From JAIUNP01 sp020161975 (GTDB lineage Bacteria; Pseudomonadota; Alphaproteobacteria; Rhizobiales; Beijerinckiaceae), in assembly GCA_036745275.1 (NCBI GenBank), contig DAIOGK010000011.1, forward strand, positions 1-64,000: a stretch of DNA of 64,000 nt, given 5' to 3'. Below, piece by piece: positions 15,843 to 24,441 of this stretch (position 1 is the first letter of the stretch; each line of letters opens with the position of its first letter). Position numbers and translations under genes: made by a program. The notes beneath the pieces are model-generated. The model ran no database searches. It had not been told where the DNA came from and saw nothing but the letters and a program-made list of their open reading frames with translations.

Positions 15843-17753
15843 ATGGCAACGCAAAAGGGAACCTACAAGGCCTTGTATGATGGCTGGAAAGCCGATCCGA
15901 CGGCTTTCTGGGCCGAACAGGCGAAGGCCATCGACTGGTTCACCCCGCCAAAGACCACATTCGACCCCGCGGCTGGCGTCTATGGCCGCTGGTTCCCCGA
16001 CGGCGTTTGTAACACCGCCTACAACTGCCTCGATCGCCATGTCGCCGCAGGGCGGGGCGAGCAGGCCGCCATCATCTATGACAGCCCGGTCACGAACCAC
16101 AAATCCTCGATCAGCTATGCGGACCTTCTCGACGAGGTGAAGGCCGTTGGCCAGATCCTGCGCGATCTTGGCGTGAAGAAGGGCGATCGCGTCCTTCTTT
16201 ACATGCCGATGATCCCAGAAGCGCTGGTGGGCATGTTGGCTGCCGCGCGCATCGGCGCGGTCCATTCGGTCGTTTTTGGCGGTTTTGCCGCGCGCGAACT
16301 GGCCACCCGCATCGAGGATTGCACCCCCGCGGCCATTCTCACCGCCTCCTGCGGCATCGAGCCGGGGCGTGTGGTGAAATACAAGCCGTTGCTTGATGAG
16401 GCGATCAACCTTTCCAGCCACAAGCCGGACCACGTTCTCCTGCTCCAGCGCCCGATGGAAATCGCCACCATGATCGCCGGGCGCGACCACGACTGGGCGA
16501 CCTCGCGGGATGCAATGAAGGCCTCCGGCAAGCACAAGGATTGCGCTGCCGAGCCGATGCTGGCGACCGATCCGCTCTATGTGCTCTACACCTCCGGCAC
16601 CACGGGCAAGCCGAAAGGCGTCGTGCGCGACACTGGCGGCCACATGGTTGCCCTGCGCTGGTCGATGAAGGGGCTCTACAACGCCGAGCCGGGCGAAGCC
16701 TTCTGGGCCGCCTCCGACGTGGGCTGGGTCGTCGGTCATTCCTACATCTGCTATGCGCCGCTGCTCACCGGCTGCACCACCATCGTCTTCGAGGGCAAGC
16801 CGGTCGGCACGCCCGACCCCGGCACCTTCTGGCGCATCATCTCGGAATACAAGGTCCGCAACTTCTTTACGGCGCCGACAGCCCTGCGCGCCATCAAGAA
16901 GGATGATCCGAACGCCGATTTCATCAAGAACTATGATATTTCCTGTCTGAAATCGCTGTTTCTCGCCGGCGAACGCGCAGATCCCGATACCGTGCTCTGG
17001 GCCGAGGAAAAGGTTGGCGTTCCGGTCATCGATCACTGGTGGCAGACCGAAACCGGCTGGTGCATTGCCGGCAACCCCACGGGCATCGAACTGATGCCGG
17101 TCAAGCGCGGCTCGCCCACCGTGCCAATGCCGGGCTATGACGTGCACATCCTTGACGAGGGTGCCCGCGAGGTTCCCGCCGGCAAGATGGGCTCCATCGC
17201 CATCAAGTTGCCCCTGCCCCCCGGCGCCCTGCCCACGCTCTGGCATGCTGACGACCGCTTCCGTGACAGTTACCTGTCCGAGTTCAAGGGCTATTACTCG
17301 ACCTCGGATGCCGGCTATCGCGACGAGGATGGCTATCTCTACATCATGGGCCGCACCGACGACATCATCAACGTCGCCGGCCACCGCCTGTCCACGGGCG
17401 GTATGGAAGAGGTGCTTGCCTCCCACCCCTCGGTAGCCGAATGCGCCGTCATCGGCGCCAAGGATTCGCTGAAAGGCGAGGCGCCGCTCGGATTCGTCGT
17501 GCTGAAAGCCGGCGTCACCAAGACGCCCGCCGAGATCGAGAAGGAATGCGCAGCCCTGGTCCGCGAGAAGATCGGCCCGGTCGCCGCCTATCGTAACACC
17601 GTGGTGGTCGCGCGCCTGCCGAAAACCCGTTCTGGCAAGATCCTGCGCGGCACGATGAAGAAGATCGCGGATGACGACGCCTGGTCAATGCCGGCCACCA
17701 TCGATGATCCCGCAAGCCTTGAGGAAATCGCCAAGGCGCTGGGCAAGTCGTAA
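15843..17753 (+). CDS. prpE: Propionate-CoA ligase PrpE
   Basis: PrpE activates propionate with ATP and CoA to propionyl-CoA in the cytoplasm. The 636-residue protein is an acyl-CoA synthetase with an N-terminal ACS domain, the AMP-binding P-loop YTSGTTGKPKG at 249-259, the conserved SDVGWVVGHSYI motif, and the C-terminal catalytic lysine at about 599 in KTRSGKILRG, the usual target of reversible acetylation. ATG at 15843 is chosen because GGAGG lies seven bases before it; the ATGs at 15828 and 15831 overlap that ribosome site. It is a single gene with its own hairpin terminator, not part of a prpBCD operon. Acetate is a likely secondary substrate. Confidence 0.93.
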   Translation: MATQKGTYKALYDGWKADPTAFWAEQAKAIDWFTPPKTTFDPAAGVYGRWFPDGVCNTAYNCLDRHVAAGRGEQAAIIYDSPVTNHKSSISYADLLDEVKAVGQILRDLGVKKGDRVLLYMPMIPEALVGMLAAARIGAVHSVVFGGFAARELATRIEDCTPAAILTASCGIEPGRVVKYKPLLDEAINLSSHKPDHVLLLQRPMEIATMIAGRDHDWATSRDAMKASGKHKDCAAEPMLATDPLYVLYTSGTTGKPKGVVRDTGGHMVALRWSMKGLYNAEPGEAFWAASDVGWVVGHSYICYAPLLTGCTTIVFEGKPVGTPDPGTFWRIISEYKVRNFFTAPTALRAIKKDDPNADFIKNYDISCLKSLFLAGERADPDTVLWAEEKVGVPVIDHWWQTETGWCIAGNPTGIELMPVKRGSPTVPMPGYDVHILDEGAREVPAGKMGSIAIKLPLPPGALPTLWHADDRFRDSYLSEFKGYYSTSDAGYRDEDGYLYIMGRTDDIINVAGHRLSTGGMEEVLASHPSVAECAVIGAKDSLKGEAPLGFVVLKAGVTKTPAEIEKECAALVREKIGPVAAYRNTVVVARLPKTRSGKILRGTMKKIADDDAWSMPATIDDPASLEEIAKALGKS

Positions 17754-17779
17754 GGCCAGCCGGAGACTGGAAATGGATG

Positions 17780-17808
17780 CGGCCGGGGCTTCCCCGGCCG
17801 TCGGTTTT
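17780..17808 (+). terminator. Terminator after prpE
   Basis: A 9-bp GC stem (17780-17788 with 17792-17800) with a three-base loop is followed by TCGGTTTT. It starts 27 bases after the prpE stop codon. Confidence 0.75.
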
Positions 17809-17906
17809 CAGAACGCCATTGACGGCTTTGCCGCGCTCGGCTGCAATGGCGGGCGGAGCGGAACAGTGACGGAAGAGTCCGCCCGACGAGGCTTGGGGAG
17901 AGCACC

Positions 17907-18752
17907 ATGGACGGTCAGGATGCCTGGGTAGCGGAGCAGCAGAAGCTGGAGACGCCGCCAAGACCCGATCCCGTTGTTAATCACATCACCTTTACCGACA
18001 TCACCGAGGCGCTGGCCGCCGGTCTGCGCGACTTTCGGGCAGAGTCGAAATTTGGCCTCGTCTTTGGTCTGCTCTATGCGGTCGGCGGGATGCTGGTATT
18101 CCTGACGGCCTCGGCGTTGCGTATGCCTTATTTCACCTATCCGCTCGCCACGGGCTTCGTGCTGATCGGCCCGCTGGTCGCCATCGGCCTTTATGAAGTG
18201 AGCCGGATGCGTGAACTGGGTCAAACAGTCACCTGGGGCGGTATTTTCAGGGCCATCCGCCAGCAGGCGGGCAAGGAAATCGGCTGGATGTGCTTTGTCG
18301 TGCTGTTTTTCACGACGATGTGGATCTATCAGGTCCGCCTGTTGCTGGCCCTGCTCCTGCGCAACGAAACCATGACCTCGATGGCTGAATTCCTGACCGT
18401 CGTGATGACGACACCGCAAGGCCTGCTCTTCCTGGGCGTCGGGCATATTATCGGCGCGGTCCTCAGCATCATCCTCTTTTCGCTGACGGTGGTTTCCTTC
18501 CCGATCCTGCTCGACCGGAACATCGACTTCATCACCGCCATGATCACCTCGGTGCGCGCGGTCGCAACCAATCCGGTGCCGATGCTGATCTGGGCGGTCA
18601 TCATCGTTGCAACGCTGGTGGTCTCCGTCCTGCCGATGTTCCTCGGCCTGATCGTCACGCTGCCGATCCTGGGCCACACGACCTGGCATCTCTATCGCCG
18701 GCTGATCGCGCCGGAGTTGCCCGAGGCCGAACAGGCTCAGCCGCAGGCCTGA
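17907..18752 (+). CDS. DUF2189 membrane protein
   Basis: The 281-residue protein matches DUF2189, an uncharacterised multi-pass inner-membrane family of alphaproteobacteria. An N-terminal soluble part of about 45 residues is followed by six hydrophobic segments (about 52-72, 78-98, 127-147, 170-200, 218-238 and 240-260), with the conserved ATGFVLIGPLVAIGLYE stretch. It starts at ATG 17907, after a GGGGAG stretch. It ends in a shared GC hairpin with the convergent trcR. The function is unknown. Confidence 0.85.
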   Translation: MDGQDAWVAEQQKLETPPRPDPVVNHITFTDITEALAAGLRDFRAESKFGLVFGLLYAVGGMLVFLTASALRMPYFTYPLATGFVLIGPLVAIGLYEVSRMRELGQTVTWGGIFRAIRQQAGKEIGWMCFVVLFFTTMWIYQVRLLLALLLRNETMTSMAEFLTVVMTTPQGLLFLGVGHIIGAVLSIILFSLTVVSFPILLDRNIDFITAMITSVRAVATNPVPMLIWAVIIVATLVVSVLPMFLGLIVTLPILGHTTWHLYRRLIAPELPEAEQAQPQA

Positions 18753-18760
18753 CAGCAGAA

Positions 18761-18781
18761 CGGGCCGGCAATGCCGGCCCG
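18761..18781. terminator. Bidirectional hairpin between DUF2189 and trcR genes
   Basis: CGGGCCGGC and GCCGGCCCG pair perfectly over 9 bp with a three-base loop, in the 60-bp gap between two convergent genes. No long T-tract follows on either strand. Confidence 0.65.
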
Positions 18782-18812
18782 CTGCAACCGAAATCCGGGG
18801 GCAAGCCTCCCG

Positions 18813-19487
18813 TTACTTCAGTTCCTTGAGCTTGGCGAAGACCGAGGCAATTTCCGCGTCCTCGTCCTTCTTCGCGGCAGCGGGCGAACGCTCCACCGGC
18901 GCTTCCGGCGCCGTGGTGACCGAGGCCGGCAGCAGGGTCGCACCGGTTTCAACCGGGGCGGGACGCTCCTTGGCGGCGCGCTGAACCTCGAAATCGAGGT
19001 CGAGCTGCGAGCAAAGGCCCAGCGTCACCGGATCCATCGGCGTCAGGTTCGTGGCATTCCAGTGCGTCTTTTCCTTCACGGAAAGGATCGTCGTCTTGGT
19101 GGTGCCGACAAGGCGCATGATCTGCGCATCCTTGAGTTCGGGATGGCTGCGCAGAAGCCAGAGAATAGCGTTCGGACGATCCTGCCGCTTGGAGACGGGC
19201 GTGTAGCGCGGCCCCTTGGTGCGGCGCATTTCCGGCACGCGCACCTTCGGCTCGGCGACGCGCATCCGGTATTCGGGATCGGCAATGGCGCGGTCGAGTT
19301 CCTCGCGGGTCAGCTGGCCGCCAAGCACCGGGTCAAAACCCTTGATGCCGGTCGCGACCTCGCCGTCCGCAATTCCCTTCACCTCCAGCGGGTGGAGACG
19401 GCAGAATTCGGCAATCTGGTCGAAGGTCAGCGCGGTGTTTTCCACCAGCCATACCGCGGTCGCCTTGGGCATCAGCAACGTAGCCAT
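18813..19487 (-). CDS. TrcR-type cell cycle transcriptional regulator (DUF1013)
   Basis: DUF1013 proteins are conserved across Alphaproteobacteria; the Sinorhizobium/Caulobacter member TrcR is described as a cell-cycle transcriptional regulator that associates with RNA polymerase. The 224-residue protein has the family blocks MPKATAVWLVENTALTFDQI (residues 6-25) and RPNAILWLLRSHPELKDAQI, which carry two helix-turn-helix-like regions, and a charged low-complexity tail. Start ATG 19487 has CGGAGG five bases upstream. Its leader contains an imperfect 32-base inverted repeat (19534-19565). Confidence 0.88.
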   Translation of the reverse strand: MATLLMPKATAVWLVENTALTFDQIAEFCRLHPLEVKGIADGEVATGIKGFDPVLGGQLTREELDRAIADPEYRMRVAEPKVRVPEMRRTKGPRYTPVSKRQDRPNAILWLLRSHPELKDAQIMRLVGTTKTTILSVKEKTHWNATNLTPMDPVTLGLCSQLDLDFEVQRAAKERPAPVETGATLLPASVTTAPEAPVERSPAAAKKDEDAEIASVFAKLKELK

Positions 19488-19533
19488 CGTATCCTCCGGA
19501 CGGCGGGGCGAACCCCTGAGCTAGGCAAGATTC

Positions 19534-19565
19534 TTCGCTCTCGGAACCCCCGGGGTGCGAGCGAA
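19534..19565 (-). repeat. Inverted repeat in the trcR leader
   Basis: TTCGCTC (19534-19540) and GAGCGAA (19559-19565) are perfect inverted repeats around an inner CCCCGGGG core, so the whole 32 bases fold into an imperfect hairpin 47-78 bases upstream of the trcR start. It may be a leader structure or a dyad binding site. Confidence 0.4.
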
Positions 19566-19732
19566 GCTCTGTCATTTGACGGGAAGGACGCCCTTATAGC
19601 CGCGTTGCACCGCCCTTGCAATGCTTCCCGGCGATCTCTTCCGGTAAAACGCGCCGGCTCCCGCGACAGAACCGTGCATTCACGCCTCTCGCCACTGGCA
19701 CCTTGCCCGCCGAACTGCTAGCCAGTCTGCCC

Positions 19733-21520
19733 ATGGCACGCACCACTTCCACCGTTGAATCCCGCGACACCAAGGCTCCACTCTCGGCGCTCAGGGGGCT
19801 CCTGCCCTTCGTTCGCCCCTATCGGGGGCGCATTCTGGCGGCCTTCGGCGCGCTGCTGCTCGCTTCTGCCGCCACTCTGGCCATCCCTATGGCCATTCGC
19901 CGCATGGTGGATTTCGGCTTTCGCAGCGACCAGACCGGCATGGTCGATTCCTATTTCCTGATGTTGCTGGCCGTTGTCGCAGTGCTCGCCTTTGCCAGCG
20001 GTCTCAGACATTACCTCGTCATGACGCTGGGCGAACGCATCGTGGCCGATACGCGCACGGCGGTGTTTTCGCGCGTCATGGGGCTTGATGGTGCCTATTT
20101 CGACAGAGTCCGCGCCGGCGATATCGTTTCGCGGCTGACCGCCGATACCACCCAGATCAAGTCGACCTTCGGCGCCAGCGCCTCCATCGCGCTGCGCAAT
20201 GTGCTGCTGTTCGCCGGCGCAGCCACGATGATGATTGTCACCAGCCCCTGGCTGTCCGGACTGGTGCTGGGCGCCATTCCTCTCATTGTCCTGCCGCTGG
20301 TCTTCGCCGGGCGGGGCGTGCGCGCCCGTGCCCGTGCGGCACAGGACAGGCTGGCGGAGGCCGCCGGCTTTGCTGCCGAGCGCATCGGTGCAGCCCGGGC
20401 GGTGCAGGCACTGAACGGCGAGGCCGGCGCCATCGCCCGTTTCCGCGCTGCCGCCGAGGATGCCTTCGAGGCTGCGCGCGCCTCGACCGCCGCCCGCTCC
20501 GTTCTCACCTCGATTGCGATTTTCCTGGTCTTTGCAAGCGTCCTCGCCGTGCTCTGGACCGGCGCGCAATCGGTCATGGCCGGCACGATGACGCCGGGCC
20601 GCCTCTCGCAATTTGTCCTTTATGCCGTGTTCGCAGCCTCGTCTCTCGGGCAATTGTCGGATGTTTACAGCGACATTTCGCAAGCGGCGGGCGCTGCGGC
20701 CAGCATCTCCGAGCTTCTCAACAGCAAACCGATGGTGAAGGAGCCGGCAGATCCGGTTTCCCCGACCGCCCCGCCCGCTGGCGGCATCCGTTTCGAGGCC
20801 GTGGATTTCGCCTACCCCTCGCGGCCGGAAACACCGGTGTTCCAGCACCTCACCCTGACCATCCGGCCCGGCGAGCGCGTTGCGGTGGTCGGCGCGTCGG
20901 GCGCCGGAAAATCGACGCTGATCCAACTCCTGATGCGCCATTATGATCCGCAATCCGGCGGGATTTTCATCGATGACGTGCCAATCGACCGGATGCGGCT
21001 CGCCGACCTGCGAGGTCTGATCGCGCTGGTGCCGCAGGATCCGGTGATCTTTGCCACGACGATTGCCGAGAACATCCGCATCGCCCGGCCGGATGCCAGC
21101 GAGGCCGATATGCTGCGCGCTGCGGAAATGGCCGCCGCGCACACCTTCATTTCGCGCTTGCCGCAGGGCTATGAAACGCCGGTGGGCGAACGCGGGGTTA
21201 CCCTGTCGGGTGGTGAACGCCAGCGCATCGCCATCGCCCGCGCCATTCTGCGCAATGCCCCGATTCTGCTGCTCGATGAAGCAACCTCCGCGCTTGATGC
21301 CGGCAACGAGCAGGAAGTGCAGACGGCGCTCGACCGCGCAATGAAGGGCCGCACCTCGCTGGTCATTGCCCATCGCCTTGCCACGATCCGCCAAGCCGAT
21401 CGCATTCTCGTGCTCGATCATGGGCAGTTGATCGAGGAAGGGACGCACGAGACGCTGGTCGCAGCAGGCGGGCAATATGCCCGCCTTGCTGCCCTGCAAT
21501 TCGGTGCCATCGGCGCATGA
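19733..21520 (+). CDS. MsbA-related ABC exporter, fused permease-ATPase
   Basis: The 595-residue half-transporter has six membrane segments in the first 310 residues and a nucleotide-binding domain with Walker A GASGAGKST (about 386-394), signature LSGGERQR (about 490) and Walker B ILLLDEATSA (about 510). It matches the TIGR02204 MsbA-related exporter family, which probably moves a lipid or other hydrophobic substrate; the substrate is not known. The start at ATG 19733 (MARTTSTVE) is preferred over 19616, since the added 39 residues are not domain-like. It overlaps the DUF805 gene by four bases. The antisense strand is open over its whole length and produces a false ORF. Confidence 0.9.
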   Translation: MARTTSTVESRDTKAPLSALRGLLPFVRPYRGRILAAFGALLLASAATLAIPMAIRRMVDFGFRSDQTGMVDSYFLMLLAVVAVLAFASGLRHYLVMTLGERIVADTRTAVFSRVMGLDGAYFDRVRAGDIVSRLTADTTQIKSTFGASASIALRNVLLFAGAATMMIVTSPWLSGLVLGAIPLIVLPLVFAGRGVRARARAAQDRLAEAAGFAAERIGAARAVQALNGEAGAIARFRAAAEDAFEAARASTAARSVLTSIAIFLVFASVLAVLWTGAQSVMAGTMTPGRLSQFVLYAVFAASSLGQLSDVYSDISQAAGAAASISELLNSKPMVKEPADPVSPTAPPAGGIRFEAVDFAYPSRPETPVFQHLTLTIRPGERVAVVGASGAGKSTLIQLLMRHYDPQSGGIFIDDVPIDRMRLADLRGLIALVPQDPVIFATTIAENIRIARPDASEADMLRAAEMAAAHTFISRLPQGYETPVGERGVTLSGGERQRIAIARAILRNAPILLLDEATSALDAGNEQEVQTALDRAMKGRTSLVIAHRLATIRQADRILVLDHGQLIEEGTHETLVAAGGQYARLAALQFGAIGA

Positions 21521-21957
21521 GCGAACCGACGGCGCTTTCACTGGGGCTGTTTCTGCTCGATGACCGGGGCCGGCTCGGCCGCAAGGGCTTCTGGTCCTTC
21601 TGCCTCATCGCGCTGCTGGTCTCGGTCGTCATTCTGGTGCTGGCCGGACCGCGCCGCATGGTCCTCGCCCATACAATCTTCGGCATCCTGATGATCTACC
21701 CCTGCTACTGCGTTTTCGCCAAACGCTTGCAGGACCTCGACGTACCCGGCACCTGGGCCATCGTGATGGTCGGAATCGCAGCCGTGGATATTGTCACCGG
21801 GCTGGTCGGCCTGTCACATCGCGGCGGTTGGGCCGCGATCTTCGCGCGCTATTGGCCCTATGTCAGCAACTTCAACCTGCTGGTGACGATCATCATCCTC
21901 GGCATCCTGCCCGGCTCACCTGCAAAGAACCGCTACGGCCCCGTGGCGGAGTTCTGA
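21517..21957 (+). CDS. DUF805 membrane protein
   Basis: DUF805 proteins are small inner-membrane proteins of unknown role. The 146 residues show the family marks GRLGRKGFW at the start of the first membrane segment, CVFAKRLQDLD between segments, and NRYGP at the end, with four hydrophobic segments. ATG at 21517 overlaps the ABC exporter stop by four bases, suggesting joint expression. Its last 25 bases overlap the convergent acetyltransferase gene. Confidence 0.87.
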   Translation: MSEPTALSLGLFLLDDRGRLGRKGFWSFCLIALLVSVVILVLAGPRRMVLAHTIFGILMIYPCYCVFAKRLQDLDVPGTWAIVMVGIAAVDIVTGLVGLSHRGGWAAIFARYWPYVSNFNLLVTIIILGILPGSPAKNRYGPVAEF

Positions 21958-22391
21958 CCAAGCCAGCGATAGCGCCAGAGCGGCAGCATCGAGACCGGGT
22001 TCACATCCGCGCCCATCCGCTGAAACCCGAGGCGCTCATAAAAGCGGATGGCGCGATGATTCGCCTGGTTGACCTTGAGGTCGATCAGGCCCGCCGAGAG
22101 CGCCTTGGCATCCTCGATCAACAGTTGCCCCGTGCCATTCCCCCAATGCGTCCGCGCCACCGCGATCTGGTCGAGATAGCCCGCATCATCAAGCGTATAG
22201 AAACCGGCCAGCCCCTCCGCTTCCGCCACCCGGCAGTGCGCACCACCGGCAATGAGACCACGCAAATAGTCGGAAAAGCCGGGCCGGCGCACAGCAAAAT
22301 CGATGTCCGGCATCGTGAACTGCCAACTCTCCTGCCAGATATCGAGTAAGCCCTCATGGTCAGCGGCACGCCAATCGCGCAGCCGTTTCAC
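21933..22391 (-). CDS. GNAT-family N-acetyltransferase
   Basis: The 152-residue protein has the GNAT signature: a DQIAVARTHWGNGTGQLLIEDA-type acetyl-CoA loop (about residues 74-95) and a NHRAIRFYERLGFQR end motif. It begins at GTG 22391, which overlaps the TGA of the OmpA-like gene (GTGA), so it is the third gene of the motA-like/ompA-like unit. The substrate is unknown. It overlaps the DUF805 gene tail to tail by 25 bases, so no terminator fits between them. Confidence 0.87.
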   Translation of the reverse strand: MKRLRDWRAADHEGLLDIWQESWQFTMPDIDFAVRRPGFSDYLRGLIAGGAHCRVAEAEGLAGFYTLDDAGYLDQIAVARTHWGNGTGQLLIEDAKALSAGLIDLKVNQANHRAIRFYERLGFQRMGADVNPVSMLPLWRYRWLGQNSATGP

Positions 22392-23398
22392 CGCTCGGTC
22401 ACCTTCAACTCGATGCGACGGTTGCGCGCCAGCGCTTCCGGCGTCTCTCCGAGATCGAGCGGCTGATACTCGCCAAAACCGGTAGCCGCCAGCCGGGAGG
22501 GAGAAACGCCGCGGCTGACCAGATACTTCACCACAGCGATCGCCCGCGCCGAGGAGAGTTCCCAGTTGGTTTTGCCGCCGCCGAGCGGACGCTTGTCCGT
22601 ATGCCCGTCAATCCGCGCGATCCAGGGGATTTCGGGTGGAATTTCGCGCTCAAGATCGATGAGCGCGGTGGCGACCTTGTCGAGTTCCGCCATGCCGCCG
22701 GGATTGAGGTCCGACGAGCCGGTATCGAAGAACAGCTCCGACTGGAACACGAAACGATCACCGACGATCCGCAAATCGGGCCGCGAGCCGAGCACCGTCC
22801 TGAGCCGCCCGAAGAAATCCGAGCGGAAACGATTGAGTTCCTGCACCCGTTGGGCCAGCGCCACATTGAGGCGACTGCCAAGATCGGAAATGCGTGCCTG
22901 CGCGTCCTTGTCCTTGGCTTCCGAGGCGTTCAGCGCCTCTTCCAGCGCCTGCAACTGCCGGCGCAGCGCGACGATCTGGAGGTTGAGTGTTTCCACCTGC
23001 GCCAGCGCCCGGGCCGCAATCTGCTTCTCGGTTTCAACCTGCCCGGCAAGCGCCCCGGCCTGCGCGGCAGCCGCGCCTGCGCCATCCGCCACGCCGCGCA
23101 GCCGGTCGTTCTCCGCCCGCGCCGCATCCAATGTCGCCGAAAGCGTCGCGATTTCTGACTGAAGCCCGGATTTGGCAGCCTTCTCCAGCGCCAGGAGTTC
23201 GGTCAATTGCGCAAGCTGGTTGTTGAGCCGGGAGAGCACATCATCCTTGCCGCTGATTTCCCGCGACAAGAAGAATTGCGCCAACACGAATACGGCAACA
23301 AGAAAGGTGAAAACGAGCAGCAGGGTTGACAGGGCATCAACGAACCCCGGCCAGTAGTTGATCGAGCGGTCGCCGCCCCGGCTGCGCGAGAGGCGCAT
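22388..23398 (-). CDS. MotB/OmpA-type peptidoglycan-binding protein
   Basis: The 336-residue protein has one membrane segment near the N-terminus (about 16-43) that begins with GFVDALS, placing an Asp at residue 21 as in MotB stators. A long coiled coil follows (about 50-195), and the C-terminal OmpA-like peptidoglycan-binding domain (about 215-336) contains the motif IDGHTDKRPLGG and NRRIELKV. It overlaps the upstream MotA/ExbB-like gene by one base (TGATG), so the two probably make a proton-driven complex. No flagellar gene is nearby, so a flagellar role is unlikely. The substrate or partner is unknown. Confidence 0.86.
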   Translation of the reverse strand: MRLSRSRGGDRSINYWPGFVDALSTLLLVFTFLVAVFVLAQFFLSREISGKDDVLSRLNNQLAQLTELLALEKAAKSGLQSEIATLSATLDAARAENDRLRGVADGAGAAAAQAGALAGQVETEKQIAARALAQVETLNLQIVALRRQLQALEEALNASEAKDKDAQARISDLGSRLNVALAQRVQELNRFRSDFFGRLRTVLGSRPDLRIVGDRFVFQSELFFDTGSSDLNPGGMAELDKVATALIDLEREIPPEIPWIARIDGHTDKRPLGGGKTNWELSSARAIAVVKYLVSRGVSPSRLAATGFGEYQPLDLGETPEALARNRRIELKVTER

Positions 23399-24375
23399 CA
23401 GCCCCGCGCCCCGTCATCGCGCGACAACTTTTGCAACAGGCGTTTGACCTCCTGCTGCTGATCGGCGTGATACTCGACCCAATTGCGCAAGAGCTGCTGT
23501 TCCGTGCGCATGTGCTGGATCAGCGCCTGAATGCCCTCGGCAAGGTTGGCGATGGCTGTTGCAGAGGCCTTGCCGCCGCCGTTCTCCCCGACGAGGTGCA
23601 CAAGCCGATCAAGCACCGGTTTGAGGTCACCCGGCACACCGGAGAGCCCGGCCAGCGGCGCCGCATCCTGCGTCATGGTCGAAAGCCAGTCTTCGAGTTC
23701 GTAGAAGAACCGGCTCTGCGCCTGCCCGGCCTGAAGATCGAGAAATCCGAGGATCAGTGAGCCGGCAAGCCCAAACAGCGAGGACGAAAAGGATATGCCC
23801 ATACCGGCCAGCGGCGCGGCAAGCCCTGCTTTCAACTCGTCGAACAGCACGGTGCTGTTACTGTTCGTCGGCATGGCGGAAATGACCTTGCCGATCGAAC
23901 TCACCGTCTCAAGAAGCCCCCAGAAGGTACCGAGCAGGCCGAGAAAGACGAGAAGACCGGTCAGGTATCGCAGGGTATCGCGCGATTCATCAAGCCGCGC
24001 TCCGATGGAATCGAGCACCGAGCGGAGGGTGAGCGTGGAGATGACCTCATGTCCGGCCCGCTCACCCAGAAGCGAGGCCATGGGCGCAAGCAGGACCGGC
24101 GGTTCCGCCAGGGTGATTCGCTGTTCGCCTCGCCGGATGTTGTTGACCCATTTGACCTCCCGGAAGAGCCGGCCAACCTGCACGAAGGCCAGCACCACGC
24201 CGACAAGCAGCACCAGGAAAATCAATCCGTTCAACAACGGATTGGCCATGAATGCGCTCAGAATCTGGCGGTAGAGCACCAGCGCGATGAGGCCGGCAAG
24301 CACGAGGAACACCACCATCCGCACAAGATAGACGCGGGGTGGTGTGAGCCGGAGTGCGTCGCTCTGATCTGCCAT
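23398..24375 (-). CDS. MotA/ExbB-like inner-membrane protein
   Basis: The 325-residue protein has four or five membrane segments (about 18-37, 43-66, 140-165 and 193-215) and the motif LLGTFWGLLETVSSIGKVI that is typical of the MotA/TolQ/ExbB proton-channel family. The C-terminal third is soluble and helical. The start is ATG 24375. Together with the next gene it forms a two-gene motor-like module seen in Rhizobiales, of unknown purpose. A 66-bp gap separates it from the inositol monophosphatase stop. Confidence 0.85.
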   Translation of the reverse strand: MADQSDALRLTPPRVYLVRMVVFLVLAGLIALVLYRQILSAFMANPLLNGLIFLVLLVGVVLAFVQVGRLFREVKWVNNIRRGEQRITLAEPPVLLAPMASLLGERAGHEVISTLTLRSVLDSIGARLDESRDTLRYLTGLLVFLGLLGTFWGLLETVSSIGKVISAMPTNSNSTVLFDELKAGLAAPLAGMGISFSSSLFGLAGSLILGFLDLQAGQAQSRFFYELEDWLSTMTQDAAPLAGLSGVPGDLKPVLDRLVHLVGENGGGKASATAIANLAEGIQALIQHMRTEQQLLRNWVEYHADQQQEVKRLLQKLSRDDGARG

Positions 24376-24441
24376 GTCGCCGTGCCTCGCTTGATTTTCT
24401 CAAGCTTGGGCCAGCAAGACGGCATTTTCAAGCACGGCGGG

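Noticed and set aside
15825..17426. 533-residue minus-strand open frame opposite prpE
   Set aside because: Shadow of the strongly supported propionyl-CoA synthetase; no domain, composition like a reversed coding strand.
19718..21541. 607-residue minus-strand frame opposite the ABC exporter
   Set aside because: It mirrors the exporter, whose Walker and signature motifs are clear.
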